Shown here: positions 15,130 to 25,086 of the stretch, one piece after another | Position numbering within the stretch: the stretch's first letter is position 1 | Layout of the letters: each line of letters opens with the position of its first letter | Source of the DNA: Dryocola clanedunensis | GTDB lineage: Bacteria > Pseudomonadota > Gammaproteobacteria > Enterobacterales > Enterobacteriaceae | Reading direction: 5' to 3' (one strand) | NCBI RefSeq assembly: GCF_025215155.1 | Contig: NZ_JALHAM010000114.1 | DNA length: 64,000 nt | Notes under the pieces: generated by a model | Seen by the model: the letters and a program-made list of their open reading frames with translations, nothing else | Database searches by the model: none | Told to the model about the DNA's origin: nothing | Made by a program: the position numbers and the translations under genes

Positions 15130-18100
15130 TCAGTGATGGTGCTCGACTGAATGCGAATGTTCAACATCTTCGGTCTTGCGACTGAAGCGGCGGCGAACCA
15201 CCACAAAGAACACTGGCACAAAGAAGATAGCGAGGACAGTCGCGGTAATCATACCGCCCATTACCCCGGTACCTACGGCGTTCTGTGCACCACTACCTGC
15301 ACCGGAACTGATAACCAGCGGCATTACCCCAAGGATAAACGCCAGAGAGGTCATCAGAATCGGACGCAAACGCATACGTACCGCTTCAAGCGTTGCCTCG
15401 ATCAGGCCTTTCCCTTCTTTCTCCATCAGGTCTTTGGCGAATTCCACGATAAGTATCGCGTTCTTCGCCGATAGCCCAATGGTTGTCAGCAGGCCTACCT
15501 GGAAGTAAACGTCGTTGGTCAATCCGCGGAAGGTAGCGGCTAACAGCGCACCGAATACCCCAAGTGGAACAACCAGCATAACGGAGAACGGAATTGACCA
15601 GCTCTCATACAGTGCGGCCAGACACAGGAAGACGACGATCAACGAGACGGCATACAGAGCAGGGGCCTGGTTACCTGACAGACGTTCCTGGTAGGACATC
15701 CCCGTCCAGTCATAGCCAATCCCGGTAGGCAATTTGCCTGCCAGCTCTTCCATCAGGTTCATTGCTTCACCGGTACTCTTACCCGGAGCCGCCTGACCAA
15801 GGATTTCCATGGATGGCAGTCCGTTGTAACGTTCCAGACGAGGTGAGCCATATTCCCAGTGCGCGGTAGCAAAGGCAGAGAAGGGAACCATTTGCCCAGC
15901 TGAGCCACGAACGTACCAGTTGTTAACGTCGCTTGGCAGCATACGGAATGGTGCATCGGCCATCAGGTAAACTTTCTTCACACGACCGCGGTCGATGAAG
16001 TCGTTGACATAAGAGCCACCCCACGCAGCGCCCAGCGTCGTATTAATGTCGCTGATAGAGACGCCCAGCGCCTGCGCTTTCTCCTGGTCGATATCCACTT
16101 TGAACTGCGGCGTATCTTCCAGACCGTTAGGACGCACGCCGACTAACATATCCGGATGCTGGGCAATTTCGCCAAACAGCTGGTTACGTGCCTGAGTGAG
16201 TTTTTCGTGTCCAAGGTTCGCCTGGTCGATGAGCTGGAAGTCGAAGCCGGTAGCCGTCCCTAATTCAACGATAGCGGGAAGGTTGAACGCCAGCACAATA
16301 CCATCTTTGATTTTCGAGAACGCCGCACTGGCTCGGGCAGCAATAGCCGGAACCTTGTTCTCTTCACCCGGACGTTCATCCCAGTCTTTCAGAGAAACGA
16401 ACGCCAGACCGGTGTTCTGGCCCTGACCCGCAAAACCGAAGCCGTTAACGGTAAACACCGAGTTAACGTTGTCTTTCTCATTCTTGAGATAGTAGTCGGT
16501 TACGTCGTCGAGTACTTTCTGTGTACGCTCCTGGGTCGCACCAGCGGGTAGCTGAGCCATGGTCAGGAATACGCCCTGGTCTTCATCAGGCAGGAAGGAG
16601 CTTGGCAGGCGAACGAACAGCAGGGCCATGCCGACGACAATCAGAAGGTAAAGCAACAGATAGCGACCCGTGCTGCGCAAAATGTTACCGACGCTGTCGG
16701 TATAGTGATGCGTGCTCTTGTCGAACATGTTGTTAAACCAGCCGAAGAAGCCTTTCTTCTCGTGGTGTTCACCTTTGGCGATCGGTTTAAGCATGGTGGC
16801 GCACAGCGCTGGTGTCAGAATCATTGCCACCAGAACGGAGAGCACCATTGCCGAAACGATGGTAATGGAGAACTGACGATAGATAGCCCCCGTTGAACCG
16901 CCGAAGAACGCCATCGGGATAAATACCGCCGACAGCACCATGGCGATACCGACCAGGGCGCCCTGAATCTGCTCCATCGATTTACGCGTTGCTTCTTTTG
17001 GTGGCAATCCTTCTTCCACCATCACTCGCTCAACGTTCTCGACCACCACGATGGCGTCATCTACCAACAGGCCTATCGCTAGCACCATGCCGAACATCGT
17101 CAGGGTGTTTATCGAATAGCCAAAGACGGCAAGGATGGCGAAAGTCCCCAGCAGTACCACCGGTACGGCAATTGTTGGAATCAGCGTGGCCCGGAAGTTC
17201 TGCAGGAACAGATACATTACGATGAAGACCAGCAAGATTGCTTCAATGAGGGTTTTCACAACCTCTTTGATGGAGATTTTTACGAACGGCGTTGTGTCGT
17301 ACGGATAAACAACCTCAAGACCAGCCGGGAAGAATGGTTTGAGTTTTTCAACGGTGGCACGTACCGCATTGGCGGTATCCAGGGCGTTAGCACCGGTTGC
17401 CAGTTTAATACCCAGACCAGACGCAGGCTTGCCGTTAAAGCGAGCGACAACGTCATAGTTTTCACCACCCAGTTCAACCCTGGCCACGTCTTTCAGCAGT
17501 ACGCGTGAGCCGTCCTGGTTCACTTTCAGCAGTATTTTGCTGAATTCGTCTGCGGATTTCAGACGGGTTTGCGCAATGATAGAGGCGTTAAGCTGCTGGC
17601 CTTTCACCGGTGGCGTACCACCTAACTGACCTGCTGCAACCTGGGCGTTCTGCGCTTTGATTGCGGCGATAACATCCACCGGCGTGAGCTGATAGTTATT
17701 CAGTTTGTTCGGATCCATCCAGATACGCATCGCGTACTGTGCACCAAACAGCTGAACGTCACCAACGCCACGGGTACGGCTGATAGGATCTTTGATGGTG
17801 GCGCCTACGTAATCCGAGATATCTTCCTGAGTCATGGAACCATCGGTATTGATCATACCAAGAACCATCAGGAAGCTACTGGAGGATTTCTCAACGCTAA
17901 CACCTTGTTGCTGGACTTCCTGCGGTAACAGCGGCATCGCCAGCTGCAGTTTGTTCTGCACCTGAACCTGCGCGATGTCAGCATCCGTACCAGAGTCAAA
18001 GGTAATGGTTATGGTGACAGAACCAGAAGAGTCACTGGAAGAAGCCATGTACAGCAGGTTATCGATACCGTTCATGTTCTGTTCGATAACCTGTGTCACG

Positions 18101-18279
18101 GTATCCTGTACCGTCTTAGCATCTGCACCTGGGTAGTGTGCGCTGATCGAAATTGCCGGTGGCGCGATGGTTGGATATTGCGCGATAGGCAACTTCATGA
18201 TCGCAAGCCCGCCCGCCAACATAATAATGATGGCGATTACCCAGGCAAATATTGGGCGATCGATAAAAAACTTAGCCAT
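15130..18279 (-). CDS. acrB: AcrB, RND multidrug efflux pump
   Basis: The 1049-residue protein has twelve membrane helices and two large periplasmic loops. It is the proton-driven trimer that takes drugs, bile salts and dyes from the periplasm and inner leaflet and passes them through TolC. The start MAKFFIDRPIFAWVIAIIIM is diagnostic. The proton relay Asp pair is visible in GLLVDDAIVVVENVERV, and relay helix 10 in NAILIVEFAKDLM. The C-terminus ends in a His-rich tail. It lies 22 bases downstream of acrA in one operon, with an AGGAG ribosome site ahead of its ATG. It is the main intrinsic resistance determinant of this window. Confidence 0.98.
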   Translation of the reverse strand: MAKFFIDRPIFAWVIAIIIMLAGGLAIMKLPIAQYPTIAPPAISISAHYPGADAKTVQDTVTQVIEQNMNGIDNLLYMASSSDSSGSVTITITFDSGTDADIAQVQVQNKLQLAMPLLPQEVQQQGVSVEKSSSSFLMVLGMINTDGSMTQEDISDYVGATIKDPISRTRGVGDVQLFGAQYAMRIWMDPNKLNNYQLTPVDVIAAIKAQNAQVAAGQLGGTPPVKGQQLNASIIAQTRLKSADEFSKILLKVNQDGSRVLLKDVARVELGGENYDVVARFNGKPASGLGIKLATGANALDTANAVRATVEKLKPFFPAGLEVVYPYDTTPFVKISIKEVVKTLIEAILLVFIVMYLFLQNFRATLIPTIAVPVVLLGTFAILAVFGYSINTLTMFGMVLAIGLLVDDAIVVVENVERVMVEEGLPPKEATRKSMEQIQGALVGIAMVLSAVFIPMAFFGGSTGAIYRQFSITIVSAMVLSVLVAMILTPALCATMLKPIAKGEHHEKKGFFGWFNNMFDKSTHHYTDSVGNILRSTGRYLLLYLLIVVGMALLFVRLPSSFLPDEDQGVFLTMAQLPAGATQERTQKVLDDVTDYYLKNEKDNVNSVFTVNGFGFAGQGQNTGLAFVSLKDWDERPGEENKVPAIAARASAAFSKIKDGIVLAFNLPAIVELGTATGFDFQLIDQANLGHEKLTQARNQLFGEIAQHPDMLVGVRPNGLEDTPQFKVDIDQEKAQALGVSISDINTTLGAAWGGSYVNDFIDRGRVKKVYLMADAPFRMLPSDVNNWYVRGSAGQMVPFSAFATAHWEYGSPRLERYNGLPSMEILGQAAPGKSTGEAMNLMEELAGKLPTGIGYDWTGMSYQERLSGNQAPALYAVSLIVVFLCLAALYESWSIPFSVMLVVPLGVFGALLAATFRGLTNDVYFQVGLLTTIGLSAKNAILIVEFAKDLMEKEGKGLIEATLEAVRMRLRPILMTSLAFILGVMPLVISSGAGSGAQNAVGTGVMGGMITATVLAIFFVPVFFVVVRRRFSRKTEDVEHSHSVEHHH

Positions 18280-18301
18280 GTCTTAACGGCTCCTGTTTAA
18301 G

Positions 18302-19501
18302 TTAAGACTTCGTTTGTTCGGACTGTGCGCCTGCGGCTGGTTGCTGTTGAGCGTTATTATCAGCTGCGACTTCCTGCACTTTCACCTGAACACCGGGTTT
18401 AACTTTCTGCAAACCGGTTACGATAACGCGATCGCCATCATGCAAACCATCTGTTACCAACCACTTGTCACCGATGGCCTGAGTGGCCGTCAACTGACGC
18501 ATTTCAACTTTGTTATCTTTACCGACAACCATCGCTGAGGCTTCACCACGCGGGGTACGCGTTACGCCTTGCTGAGGAACCAGCAGCGCGTCCGGGTTAG
18601 TTCCTTCGTCCAGTTTTGCTCGTACGAACATCCCTGGCAGCAGAGTTTTATCCGGGTTCGGGAAGATGGCACGCAGGGTGATAGAACCGGTGGTCTGGTC
18701 AACCGTCACGTCGGAGAATTCCAGAGAACCTTCCTGCGTGTAGGCCGTACCATCACTGGTCACTAGCTGTACCTTCGCTTTGCCGTTTTCCTGTTTCAGC
18801 TTACCGGCAGCGAGTTCTTGCTTAAGGCGCAGGAAATCGTTGCTGGACTGCGTCACGTCAACGTAAATCGGATCGAGCTGTTGCACGGTAGACAGCGCGG
18901 TCGCTTGCCCGTTGGTGACCAGAGCGCCTTCGGTAACGGCAGATTTACCAATCCGGCCGCTGATAGGAGAGGTCACTTTGGTGTAAGCCAGGTTGATACG
19001 CGCGTTTTCAACGGCAGCTTTTGCAGCGACTACGGCAGCATTGGCCTGTTGCGAATCGGCCAGTGCGGTGTCGTAATCTTGTTGACTGATGTATTTAGTG
19101 CCCAGAAGTTTCTGGTAACGATTGAGCGTAAGCTTAGCGATATTGGCGCTGGCCTGTGCTTTTGCCAGGTCGCCTTTAGCGCTGTCGTACGCTGCCTGAT
19201 AGGTCGCAGGATCAATTTGATAAAGCGAGACACCCGCCTTGATTTCACTTCCTTCTTCAAAGTTACGCTTCAGGATAATACCGCTGACCTGCGGGCGAAC
19301 TTCTGCAATACGGTAGGCGCTGGTACGGCCTGGTAGCTCGGTCGTGATCTGTAAAGGCGCGCTCTTAAGAGTCACCACACCCACTTCGGGAGCTTGTGGG
19401 GCACTCTGCTGGGCCTCATTATCATTACATCCTGTAAGCGCTAAGCTGCCTGAAAGCATCAGAACGGCCGCCAGAGGCGTAAACCCTCTGTTTTTGTTCA
19501 T
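18302..19501 (-). CDS. acrA: AcrA, periplasmic adaptor lipoprotein
   Basis: The 399-residue membrane-fusion protein bridges AcrB and TolC. It starts at ATG 19501 (GAGG seven bases upstream), giving a lipoprotein signal with lipobox LTGC and lipidated Cys25. Further domains are the lipoyl and hairpin region (about 60-210; GDLAKAQASANIAKLTLNRY in the coiled coil), the beta-barrel (LVTSDGTAYTQEGSLEFSDV) and the membrane-proximal domain. A longer in-frame extension upstream of 19501 has no ribosome site. It is first in acrAB and transcribed divergently from acrR. Confidence 0.97.
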   Translation of the reverse strand: MNKNRGFTPLAAVLMLSGSLALTGCNDNEAQQSAPQAPEVGVVTLKSAPLQITTELPGRTSAYRIAEVRPQVSGIILKRNFEEGSEIKAGVSLYQIDPATYQAAYDSAKGDLAKAQASANIAKLTLNRYQKLLGTKYISQQDYDTALADSQQANAAVVAAKAAVENARINLAYTKVTSPISGRIGKSAVTEGALVTNGQATALSTVQQLDPIYVDVTQSSNDFLRLKQELAAGKLKQENGKAKVQLVTSDGTAYTQEGSLEFSDVTVDQTTGSITLRAIFPNPDKTLLPGMFVRAKLDEGTNPDALLVPQQGVTRTPRGEASAMVVGKDNKVEMRQLTATQAIGDKWLVTDGLHDGDRVIVTGLQKVKPGVQVKVQEVAADNNAQQQPAAGAQSEQTKS

Positions 19502-19592
19502 AAGTAAACCTCGAGTGTCCGATTTCAAAGTTGTTCAATGGATCAAGTGTCCACAAACCCATTGCTGCGTTTATATTATCGTCGTGCTATGG

Positions 19593-19616
19593 TACATACA
19601 TTCACAAATGTATGTA
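19593..19616. promoter_or_regulatory. AcrR operator in the acrA-acrR intergenic region
   Basis: A 24-bp dyad with arms TACATACATT and AATGTATGTA separated by four bases lies between the divergent genes. It matches the known AcrR target in E. coli. Binding here would repress acrAB and acrR itself until a ligand releases the protein. Confidence 0.88.
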
Positions 19617-19644
19617 AATCTGACTCCAGTAAATTCCGCGACAT

Positions 19645-19664
19645 ATGGCACGAAAAACCAAACA
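19645..19664. promoter_or_regulatory. Marbox overlapping the acrR start codon
   Basis: ATGGCACGAAAAACCAAACA fits the MarA/SoxS/Rob consensus (AYnGCACnnWnnRYYAAAYn) at every fixed position. Its first three bases are the acrR start codon, so the activator site for acrAB is embedded in codons 1 to 7 of the repressor gene. Confidence 0.75.
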
Positions 19665-20298
19665 ACAGGCACTGGAAACCCGCCAACACATCCTTGATGT
19701 AGCTATCCGCTTGTTCTCGCAACAGGGCGTTTCTGCTACGTCACTTGCGGACATTGCCAAAGCGGCTGGGGTGACCCGTGGAGCTATCTATTGGCATTTC
19801 AAAAATAAGTCAGATTTATTTAATGAAATCTGGGCGCTAACTGAGTCCAGTATTGGGGATCTTGAAACTGAGTATCAGGCAAAATTTCCTGACGATCCAC
19901 TCTCCGTTGTGCGGGAGTTGTTAATTTACATATTACAGTCAACGGTGACGGAAGAAAGACGTCGTCTGATGACCGAGATTGTCTTCCATAAATGCGAGTT
20001 TGTTGGCGAGATGGCCGTGTTGCAACAGGCCCGGCGCGTCCTTTACATGGAAGGAAATGAACGCATCGAAATCAGTCTGCAACGCTGCATCGATGCGGGG
20101 GCGCTGCCTGTCGATCTCCGTCTCTCGCATGCCGTTGTCCTGCTACGCAGCTACATTACCGGATTAATCGAAAACTGGCTTGTTGCCCCGGATAGCTTTG
20201 ATCTGCATGGTCAGGCCCGTGATTATATCGTTATTTTGCTGGAAATGTTTCAGATGTCGCCAACGCTACGAGGAAAATCCTCTGCTGGTCACGAATAA
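19645..20298 (+). CDS. acrR: AcrR, TetR-family repressor of acrAB
   Basis: The 217-residue protein has an N-terminal TetR DNA-binding domain (residues 10-56; TRQHILDVAIRLFSQQGVSATSLADIAKAAGVTRGAIYWHFKNK) and an all-helical ligand-binding C-terminal domain that senses AcrB substrates such as ethidium and rhodamine. It is full length with no frameshift or premature stop, so the local repressor of the pump appears functional. It is divergent from acrA across 143 bases containing the palindromic operator. Confidence 0.97.
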   Translation: MARKTKQQALETRQHILDVAIRLFSQQGVSATSLADIAKAAGVTRGAIYWHFKNKSDLFNEIWALTESSIGDLETEYQAKFPDDPLSVVRELLIYILQSTVTEERRRLMTEIVFHKCEFVGEMAVLQQARRVLYMEGNERIEISLQRCIDAGALPVDLRLSHAVVLLRSYITGLIENWLVAPDSFDLHGQARDYIVILLEMFQMSPTLRGKSSAGHE

Positions 20299-20415
20299 TT
20301 CAGATTGAGCCTGGGTTGCTGCCCTAAAGGTTCGCTATTCGGGTCAGGTAAGTCGTGATATTCTCCCTGCTCCTGTTGATGGCTTGTTTCGACGACCTCC
20401 CCGAACATCTTACTC

Positions 20416-23400
20416 ATGACTAAGCAGCAAACTCTCTTACCGCGCATTTTCGTCGCTCTGGTACTGCTTTTCGGTACACTCTTTCCCGTTTACTCCGCTC
20501 AGGCACAAATTAATGGCGATCTTCCCACGCGCGTTGATGTGCAAAGCCAGCTGGATGCCCTTAACAAGCAGAAAGACCTGACGCCTGATGAAAAGCTACA
20601 GCAAAGAGACCTGACGGAAACGCTCGAGACGCTCGATAAAATCACGCGTATCAAGCAGGAAACCGCGGCGTTAAAAACCCAGGTAGCCCAGGCGCCGGAG
20701 AAACTGCGCCAGGCGACGGACGCCCTGAACGCCATCGATACCGACAGCGATGATACTCAAACGCGGGCCACGCTTGCCTCGCTCTCTTTGCGCCAGCTGG
20801 AAGCTCGTGTCTCCGGCGTGCTGGATGATTTACAGGCCGCGCAAAATGATCTCTCCACTTTCAATAGCCAGCTGGTATCGCTGCAAACGCAGCCCGAGCG
20901 CGTACAAAATGCGATGTACACCGCTTCCCAACAGCTGCAACAAATCAGAAATCGGCTGAACGGCACAAGCCCCGGGGAAGCGGCGCTAAGGCCAACCCAG
21001 CAAAACCTGCTGCTGGTACAACAATCTTTGCTTAATGCACAGCTGGAACAGCAGAGAAAAAGCCTTGAAGGGAATACCACCCTGCAGGATACGCTGCAAA
21101 AGCAGCGTGACTATACCACTGCGCACATCAACCAGCTCGAGCATGCTCTGCAATTGTTGCAGGAGGCGGTGAACAGCAAGCGTTTGACGCTCACCGAAAA
21201 AACGGCGCAGGAGGCGGTCACGCCGGACGAAGCGACCAGCATCCAGAACAATCCGCTGGTGCGTCAGGAGCTGGAAATCAACCATCAGCTCAGCCAGCGC
21301 TTAATCACCGCAACCGAAAACGGCAACAATCTGGTTCAGCGCAATATTCGCGTCAAGAACTGGCTGGACCGCGCCCTGCAATCCGAGCGGAATATCAACG
21401 AACAAATCTCGGTTCTGAAGGGCAGCCTGCTGCTGTCGCGTATCCTCTATCAGCAGCAGCAGACTCTGCCATCCGCGGACGAACTCGAAGATATGACCAA
21501 CCGCATCGCCGATCTGCGCCTTGAGCAGTTTGACGTGAACCAGCAGCGGGATGCGCTATTCCAGAGCGATGTTTTCGTCGACAAAATCGAAGAGGGGCAC
21601 AAAGCGGAAGTGAACGACGATGTTCACGATGCGCTGTTGCAGGTCGTGGACATGCGCCGCGAACTGCTGGACCAGCTCAATAAGCAGCTCGGCAATCAGC
21701 TGATGATGGCTATCAACCTGCAAATTTATCAGCAGCAGCTCGTCAGCGTCAGCTCATCGTTACAGGCCAAACTGACCCAGCAAATCTTTTGGGTAAACAG
21801 CAACAAGCCGATGAACTGGGAGTGGATTAAAGCCTTCCCGGGTGCGCTTCACGCTCAAATCAAAGGCATCAAAATTGATTTCAGCTGGAAAAAGGTGCTC
21901 GACGCGCTTTTCGTCTCCCTGTTTACCGCACTGCCGCTCTTGCTCATTGCAGGACTGATCCGCTGGCGTTTCAGGTGGATTGATAAAAAACTGGAGAAGC
22001 TTGCCGCAGACGTAGGTCAGCTTCGTAGCGACAGCCAGCTCAACACGCCGAAAGCGATGTTGTTCAGCCTGCTAAAGGTACTGCCCGCAACCCTTGCCAT
22101 TCTGGCCGTGGGCCTGGTGTTGCTGTTTATGCAGACCAGCGTCAGCGACCTGTTGTGGAGCTTTGCTAAAGAGCTGGCGCTGTTCTGGCTGGTCTTTGGA
22201 CTGACCTGGCGCGTGCTCTCTCCAAAAGGCGTGGGCGTCACGCATTTCAATATGCCAGAACAGCTGACGCGTCATTATCGTCGGCAGATTGTTCGCGTCA
22301 GCCTCGCATTGCTGCCGCTACTGTACTGGTCGGTTGTGGGTGAGCACTCACCGCTGCACCTGATGGATGACGTACTCGGTCAGTTCATTATTTTCCTCAA
22401 CCTGCTGCTGATTACCGCTCTGGTTATCCCCATGTGGCGTGACAACTGGCGTAACAGAGAGTCCCATACGCTGCGACTGGTCACCATGACCGTGCTCTCT
22501 ATTGTCCCTGTTGCTCTGCTGGTGCTGACGGTGACGGGGTATTTCTACACCACGCTGCGGCTGGCGAACCGATGGATTGATACTGTTTATCTGGTCATTA
22601 TCTGGAATTTACTGCATCAGACGATCATTCGTGGCCTGAGCGTCGCGGCGCGCCGTATTGCATACCGACGTGCAGTCGCTCGCCGACAGCATTTGGTAAA
22701 AGAAGGGGCAGAAGGGGCCGAGCCGGTTGAAGAACCGCCGCTGGCGCTGGATCAAATCAACCAGCAAACCATGCGCCTGACCATGCTGCTGATGTTCGCG
22801 CTGTTTGGCGTGGTGTTCTACGCCATCTGGTCTGATTTAATTACCGTTTTTGCCTATCTCGACAGCATTGTCCTGTGGCATTACAACGGCACCGAAGCCG
22901 GAGCCGCGGTAGTTAAAAACGTCACGATGGGCAGCCTGCTGTTTGCTTTAGTGGCCTTTATGGTGGCCTGGGCGCTGATCCGTAACCTGCCAGGCCTGCT
23001 TGAAGTCCTGGTTCTGTCGCGGCTTAAAATGCGCCAGGGGGCATCCTACACCATCACCACGATCATGAATTACACCATCATCGTGATTGGGGCGATGACG
23101 GTCTTTGGCTCGCTGGGCGTCTCATGGGACAAGCTTCAGTGGCTGGCCGCAGCGCTGTCGGTTGGCCTTGGGTTTGGTTTGCAGGAGATCTTCGGAAACT
23201 TCGTCTCCGGCCTGATCATCCTCTTCGAACGCCCGGTGCGTATCGGCGATACGGTGACCATCGGCACCTTCTCCGGCAGCGTCAGTAAAATTCGTATTCG
23301 TGCGACGACGATTACCGATTTTGACCGCAAAGAAGTGATCATCCCGAACAAAGCTTTCGTCACGGAAAGGCTGATCAACTGGTCGCTCAGCGATACGATC

Positions 23401-23766
23401 ACCCGCGTGGTGATCCGCCTGGGCGTCGCTTACGGCTCCGATCTGGATAAGGTCAAAGAGATCCTGCTCAAAGCGGCTCACGATCATCCGAAAGTCATGC
23501 ACGACCCGGAGCCATCGGTATTCTTCACGACCTTTGGCGCAAGCACGCTGGACCACGAGCTTCGCCTGTACGTGCGTGAACTCCGTGACCGCAGTTATAC
23601 GGTGGATGAACTAAACCGCACCATCGACAAGCTTTGCCGTGAAAACAATATCAACATTGCCTTCAATCAGCTGGAAGTGCATCTGCGCAATGAAAAGGGC
23701 GATGAATTTACGGAAGTGAAGCGTGACAGGCTTAAGCCAGAGGGCGGGGACATTTCCCCCGCGTAA
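20416..23766 (+). CDS. mscK: MscK (KefA), potassium-dependent mechanosensitive channel
   Basis: The 1116-residue protein has a signal peptide (cleavage near YSAQA/QI, about residue 30), then a long periplasmic coiled-coil region (about 35-475) rich in Gln and Leu heptads. About eleven membrane helices follow (about 490-935), and then a cytoplasmic MscS-type beta and vestibule domain. The pore helix and beta-domain signature is clear in LGFGLQEIFGNFVSGL and ERPVRIGDTVTIG. It opens under membrane tension during osmotic downshock and depends on external K+. The ribosome site before ATG 20416 is weak. It lies 117 bases after acrR, the usual order. Confidence 0.95.
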   Translation: MTKQQTLLPRIFVALVLLFGTLFPVYSAQAQINGDLPTRVDVQSQLDALNKQKDLTPDEKLQQRDLTETLETLDKITRIKQETAALKTQVAQAPEKLRQATDALNAIDTDSDDTQTRATLASLSLRQLEARVSGVLDDLQAAQNDLSTFNSQLVSLQTQPERVQNAMYTASQQLQQIRNRLNGTSPGEAALRPTQQNLLLVQQSLLNAQLEQQRKSLEGNTTLQDTLQKQRDYTTAHINQLEHALQLLQEAVNSKRLTLTEKTAQEAVTPDEATSIQNNPLVRQELEINHQLSQRLITATENGNNLVQRNIRVKNWLDRALQSERNINEQISVLKGSLLLSRILYQQQQTLPSADELEDMTNRIADLRLEQFDVNQQRDALFQSDVFVDKIEEGHKAEVNDDVHDALLQVVDMRRELLDQLNKQLGNQLMMAINLQIYQQQLVSVSSSLQAKLTQQIFWVNSNKPMNWEWIKAFPGALHAQIKGIKIDFSWKKVLDALFVSLFTALPLLLIAGLIRWRFRWIDKKLEKLAADVGQLRSDSQLNTPKAMLFSLLKVLPATLAILAVGLVLLFMQTSVSDLLWSFAKELALFWLVFGLTWRVLSPKGVGVTHFNMPEQLTRHYRRQIVRVSLALLPLLYWSVVGEHSPLHLMDDVLGQFIIFLNLLLITALVIPMWRDNWRNRESHTLRLVTMTVLSIVPVALLVLTVTGYFYTTLRLANRWIDTVYLVIIWNLLHQTIIRGLSVAARRIAYRRAVARRQHLVKEGAEGAEPVEEPPLALDQINQQTMRLTMLLMFALFGVVFYAIWSDLITVFAYLDSIVLWHYNGTEAGAAVVKNVTMGSLLFALVAFMVAWALIRNLPGLLEVLVLSRLKMRQGASYTITTIMNYTIIVIGAMTVFGSLGVSWDKLQWLAAALSVGLGFGLQEIFGNFVSGLIILFERPVRIGDTVTIGTFSGSVSKIRIRATTITDFDRKEVIIPNKAFVTERLINWSLSDTITRVVIRLGVAYGSDLDKVKEILLKAAHDHPKVMHDPEPSVFFTTFGASTLDHELRLYVRELRDRSYTVDELNRTIDKLCRENNINIAFNQLEVHLRNEKGDEFTEVKRDRLKPEGGDISPA

Positions 23767-23771
23767 AGGTG

Positions 23772-23927
23772 TCAGCGGGAAGCTTCTTCCCGCTGTTTGC
23801 GCAGAAAATCGTCGCGGACGATTTCCAGCGCGCTCAGCACGGTAGCTGGCGGGATCTCGTGCTGCTCAAGCAACATGATCAGATCCACGGCCAGCTTGAC
23901 ATCATCCGGTGCGTTATCCAGGGACAT
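23772..23927 (-). CDS. rsmS: RsmS (YbaM) small regulatory protein
   Basis: This short gene gives 51 residues, beginning MSLDNAPDDVKLAVDLIMLL and ending with KQREEASR. It matches E. coli YbaM (RsmS, a DUF2496 protein) in length and position between mscK and priC. In Erwinia-type relatives RsmS influences secondary metabolism; its E. coli role is poorly known. AGGAGG is visible upstream of ATG 23927. It lies 39 bases downstream of priC and probably shares its transcript. Confidence 0.88.
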   Translation of the reverse strand: MSLDNAPDDVKLAVDLIMLLEQHEIPPATVLSALEIVRDDFLRKQREEASR

Positions 23928-23966
23928 TGATATCCTCCTTTGTTTCGATAGCTGTAAAAAGTTGCA

Positions 23967-24503
23967 TCAGCCCAGGCCTCGCTCGCGGCGTTCAATGGCC
24001 CGCTCTATCCGCGTGATAGCCTGTCGGCAACGCTGAAGACGTCCTTCCTGAGCGGCAATTTCGCGCTGAAGCTGCTGCTGTCCGGCGAGCGTCGTTTGCG
24101 TACCCAACTGGCTTTCCCTGTCGCTAATCATCGACAGTAATCGACGCTCATAATCCTGGTGGGTCGACAGCTTCTCGTAAAGGTTCTCTGGCGCAGCCTT
24201 TTGGGGCTCATTGGTGCGGAGTTTCCACGTCGCCAGCTCTCGCTGCAGCGCGGCGATTTGCGCGACCAGTTTTTCTGCCAGAAAGGCAACTTGCTCCGTT
24301 CGACCAATTTTCACGCTAAGCTGTAGCTGAGCGAGGTTGGCCTGCGCTTCGGCGAGATAATCTTTCAGCTGGGTACTGTGGGTATTGAACAGCTGCCTGT
24401 CAAAGCGGGCCTGCGAGGCGCGCTGCAAGGCAAGGGGTTCAATGGCTGACGCCAGTTCCGCGACGCGTGCATCAAGGGCTTGTAAGAGCGAAGCGGTTTT
24501 CAC
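23967..24503 (-). CDS. priC: Primosomal replication protein N'' (PriC)
   Basis: The 178-residue, Arg- and Gln-rich helical protein recognises stalled forks with leading-strand gaps and helps reload DnaB in the Rep-PriC restart pathway. Conserved features include the N-terminal helix ASLLQALDARVAELASAIEP, FDRQLF, and the basic C-terminus CRQAITRIERAIERRERGLG that binds SSB and DNA. It is divergent from ybaN (56 bases between starts) and upstream of rsmS. Confidence 0.93.
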   Translation of the reverse strand: MKTASLLQALDARVAELASAIEPLALQRASQARFDRQLFNTHSTQLKDYLAEAQANLAQLQLSVKIGRTEQVAFLAEKLVAQIAALQRELATWKLRTNEPQKAAPENLYEKLSTHQDYERRLLSMISDRESQLGTQTTLAGQQQLQREIAAQEGRLQRCRQAITRIERAIERRERGLG

Positions 24504-24559
24504 AAAATGTCTCTCCAGTGGCGGCGCGGCGTTCGCGCCAGTTTATTCCAGGAACGGGT

Positions 24560-24937
24560 ATGCAACGGACTATTTTAATCATCATCGGTTGGCTGGCGGT
24601 AGTCCTCGCGACGTTTGGCGTGGTGCTGCCCCTGCTGCCGACCACGCCGTTTTTACTGCTCGCGGCCTGGTGCTTTGCCCGCTCGTCGCCCAGGTTTCAC
24701 CACTGGCTACTTTATCGCTCCTGGTTCGGTGGTTATCTGCGCCACTGGCAACAGCACCGGGCTATGCCGCCAGGTGCAAAGCCGAGAGCGATGATTTTTA
24801 TCGTGTTAACTTTTGGTGTCTCACTCTACCTGGTCAACATTCTGTGGGTGCGGCTATTCTTGCTAATGATGTTAGGCGCGCTGCTTATTTTCATGTGGCG
24901 CCTGCCGGTAGTTGACGAAAAGCAACAAAAACCCTGA
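24560..24937 (+). CDS. ybaN: DUF454 inner-membrane protein YbaN
   Basis: The 125-residue protein has three hydrophobic helices and the DUF454 signature: LLPTTPFLLLAAWCFARSSPRFHHWLL near residues 24-50. I start at ATG 24560, where a GGAACGGG stretch precedes the codon; a longer open frame from 24467 overlaps priC and has no ribosome site. The function is unknown. Its place between priC and apt is conserved in enterobacteria. Confidence 0.87.
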   Translation: MQRTILIIIGWLAVVLATFGVVLPLLPTTPFLLLAAWCFARSSPRFHHWLLYRSWFGGYLRHWQQHRAMPPGAKPRAMIFIVLTFGVSLYLVNILWVRLFLLMMLGALLIFMWRLPVVDEKQQKP

Positions 24938-25086
24938 ACCCCGCTTGCGGGAGTTGCAAATGTACGCGTCAGCCAGTAAATTCGACCGTTTTCGAGCACG
25001 GGTGCGGCTGGTCAATTTCTGGACCGCGGTTCAAACAGAACCTGCGACGCGCTCGGTGAGTTTCATGTTTTTAGCAGGCATTAATT

